NCBI GenBank assembly: GCA_002280855.1
Contig: NCEU01000001.1
Location: 558,001-622,000 of the forward strand
Direction: 5' to 3'
Length of the DNA stretch: 64,000 nucleotides
Origin: Sphingomonadales bacterium 32-65-25
GTDB taxonomy: Bacteria; Pseudomonadota; Alphaproteobacteria; Sphingomonadales; Sphingomonadaceae
This document shows, piece by piece, positions 62,585-64,000 of this stretch. The position numbers and the translations under genes are program-made. The notes beneath the pieces were generated by a model, which searched no databases, had not been told where the DNA came from, and saw only the letters and a program-made list of their open reading frames with translations. Numbering within the stretch: position 1 is the first letter of the stretch; every line of letters starts with the position of its first letter.

Positions 62585-64000
62585 TTACCGCCGGCCGAAC
62601 AGTTTCTCGATATCGGTCTTGGCCAGCCGCACCCAGGTGGGGCGGCCGTGATTGCACTGGCCGGAGTGCGGGGTGACTTCCATCTCGCGAAGCAGGGCGT
62701 TCATTTCGGCAATCGAAAGATGCCGCCCGGCGCGGACGCTGCCGTGGCAGGCCATGGTGGCAGCGACACCGTCGAGGCGTTCTTTCAAGGAGAGCGCGCG
62801 GCCGAAGGCGGAAAGATCATCGGCCAGATCGGTGATCAGCCCCTTCACGTCGCAGGTCCCAAGCAGCGCCGGCGTGGCGCGGACCAATATGGCGGTGGGG
62901 CCGAAGGCTTCGACCTCCAGGCCGAGTTCGGCCAGTTCGTCGGCACGATCGGCGATGCGGCCGGCGCCGATCTCGTCCAGCTCCACCACTTGCGGTTCCA
63001 GCAGCGCCTGGGATGCGACGGCGCCGCCGGCCAGCGCGCGGTTCATGCGCTCCAGGGTCAGGCGTTCATGAGCGGCGTGTTGATCGACGATGATCAGCGC
63101 ATCGTCGGTTTCGGCGACGATATAGGTGGCGGCGACCTGGCCCCGCGCGGCGCCAAGCGGGAACTGCGCCGGTGGTGTTGGCGCGGAAACAGGAGCAGAG
63201 GCTGCAAACGCGGGGGCAAAAGCCGGTGGCAATTGGTTGAACAGGCGCGGCGCTTCGGCAACGGCGCCAAAGGCCGTCGGGCCAGCCGCCGCCGGATACG
63301 CGCCCGCAGCCGCCGGCAGCGGTTCGGCCACGAACGCCGCCAGGGCCGCGCCGGAAACCTGGGTGCTGGCGCGGTGCCCGGCTTCATCCAATGCGCGGCG
63401 CAGGCCTGAAACGATCATCCCGCGCACCTGGGCGGCATCGCGGAAGCGCACTTCTGTCTTGGCGGGGTGGACGTTCACATCCACGAAATCGGTCGGCACA
63501 TTCAGGAACAGCGCGACGACCGGATGACGATCACGCGCCAGCAGATCCTGATAGGCCCCGCGCAGCGCGCCCACCAGCAGGCGATCCTTCACAGGCCGCC
63601 CGTTCACAAACAGATATTGGTGATCGGAAACGCCCCGATTCCACGTCGGAATGCCGGCCAGTCCCGCCAGGTGCAGGCCTTCGCGCTCCAGATCGACCGC
63701 GACGGCATTGCCGGCAAAATCCGGGCCGATGATCGCCGCCAGCCGCGCCAGCGTCGATTGCGGGCTGGCATCGGGCAGCGGCGGCAGATTGAGCAATCGC
63801 CGGCCTTCGTGTTCGACCACGAAACCCACTTCGGGTCGCGCCATGGCCAGCCGACGGATATGGTCAAGGCAAGCCGCCAGTTCAGAACGCGGCGATTTCA
63901 AGAACTTGCGCCGCGCCGGCACTTGGGCGAACAGCCCATCTACCCGCGCCACCGTCCCCGGCGCTGCACTGGCCGGGCCATCATGGACGATGCGGCCGTT
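62585..64000 (-). CDS. mutL: DNA mismatch repair protein MutL, 5' end outside window
   Basis: The C-terminal 471 residues of MutL are visible. They include the late part of the ATPase/transducer domain (VPARRKFLKS, YLFVNGRPVKDRLL, DVNVHPAKTEVRFRD), a proline/alanine-rich linker and the dimerisation domain (IVDQHAAHERLTLERM). The end is CNHGRPTWVRLAKTDIEKLFGRR. The frame is open to base 64000, so the N-terminal ATPase lies beyond the window. The C-terminal domain lacks an obvious endonuclease DQHA(x)2E(x)4E site beyond DQHAAHERLTLE, which should be checked. Confidence 0.95.
   Translation of the reverse strand, partial: NGRIVHDGPASAAPGTVARVDGLFAQVPARRKFLKSPRSELAACLDHIRRLAMARPEVGFVVEHEGRRLLNLPPLPDASPQSTLARLAAIIGPDFAGNAVAVDLEREGLHLAGLAGIPTWNRGVSDHQYLFVNGRPVKDRLLVGALRGAYQDLLARDRHPVVALFLNVPTDFVDVNVHPAKTEVRFRDAAQVRGMIVSGLRRALDEAGHRASTQVSGAALAAFVAEPLPAAAGAYPAAAGPTAFGAVAEAPRLFNQLPPAFAPAFAASAPVSAPTPPAQFPLGAARGQVAATYIVAETDDALIIVDQHAAHERLTLERMNRALAGGAVASQALLEPQVVELDEIGAGRIADRADELAELGLEVEAFGPTAILVRATPALLGTCDVKGLITDLADDLSAFGRALSLKERLDGVAATMACHGSVRAGRHLSIAEMNALLREMEVTPHSGQCNHGRPTWVRLAKTDIEKLFGRR

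Overview
The window is GC-rich, gene-dense DNA from an alphaproteobacterium, most likely a sphingomonad (order Sphingomonadales). The evidence is the sphingomonad-type PgmG, a large TonB-dependent receptor, DUF1465 and DUF2125 proteins, an alphaproteobacterial DksA, PhaR, and a ROSE-type thermometer before hsp20. A light-dependent protochlorophyllide oxidoreductase (LPOR) and a BciB-type 8-vinyl reductase lie next to each other, so the organism is probably an aerobic anoxygenic phototroph of the kind seen in Sandarakinorhabdus or Polymorphobacter. That genus-level guess is inference. No puf, bch or crt cluster is in the window. No prophage, CRISPR array, rRNA operon or transposase gene was recognised.

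Layout. 0-4.1 kb: two J-domain proteins flank pgmG, followed by an EamA transporter and an AmiD-type amidase. 4.2-5.0 kb: a DUF6522 gene diverges from the RNase P RNA gene. 5-11 kb: recG, divergent from sdhE-mfd. 11.04-11.27 kb: a two-armed inverted intergenic repeat (REPIN/MITE-like). 11.3-15.1 kb: a GGDEF/EAL protein, moaA, nadK and tRNA-Asn. 15.4-22.0 kb: a four-gene operon (dctA, TonB receptor, M14 carboxypeptidase, secreted alpha/beta hydrolase) that looks like a peptide or Asp-polymer scavenging system. 22-27.7 kb: a W/N/R-rich lipoprotein, small proteins, RNase D, lptC-lptA, a hydrolase and a PEP-CTERM protein. 27.9-36.5 kb: mtnP with a D-threonine-aldolase-like enzyme, then LPOR, BciB and an Att-type ABC transporter with a lipocalin-like protein.

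36.5-41.5 kb: a VOC protein, DUF1465, hsp20 with a RpoH-like promoter and ROSE thermometer, a TPR protein, two divergent DUF465 genes, dksA, phaR and a short PhaC-like protein. 41.5-49 kb: phaA, a methyltransferase-like protein, a thioesterase, DUF1905, metW-metX, hisC-tyrC and a CsgG-like protein. 49-56 kb (minus strand): envelope and fatty-acid synthesis in the order fabD (apparent ATT start), fabG, acpP, fabF, mltG, ydcF, plsC, DUF2125. 56-64 kb: a TPR protein, bfr and a short bfd gene with Fur-like boxes, a hybrid histidine kinase, a SOUL protein, a cupin, an SDR and the 3' part of mutL.

The themes are phototrophic pigment synthesis split from its main cluster, nutrient scavenging through TonB receptors, PHA metabolism, iron storage, and core housekeeping. 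Start sites were chosen from reading frame, family N-termini, overlaps and visible Shine-Dalgarno sequences; all family assignments are by eye, without database search.
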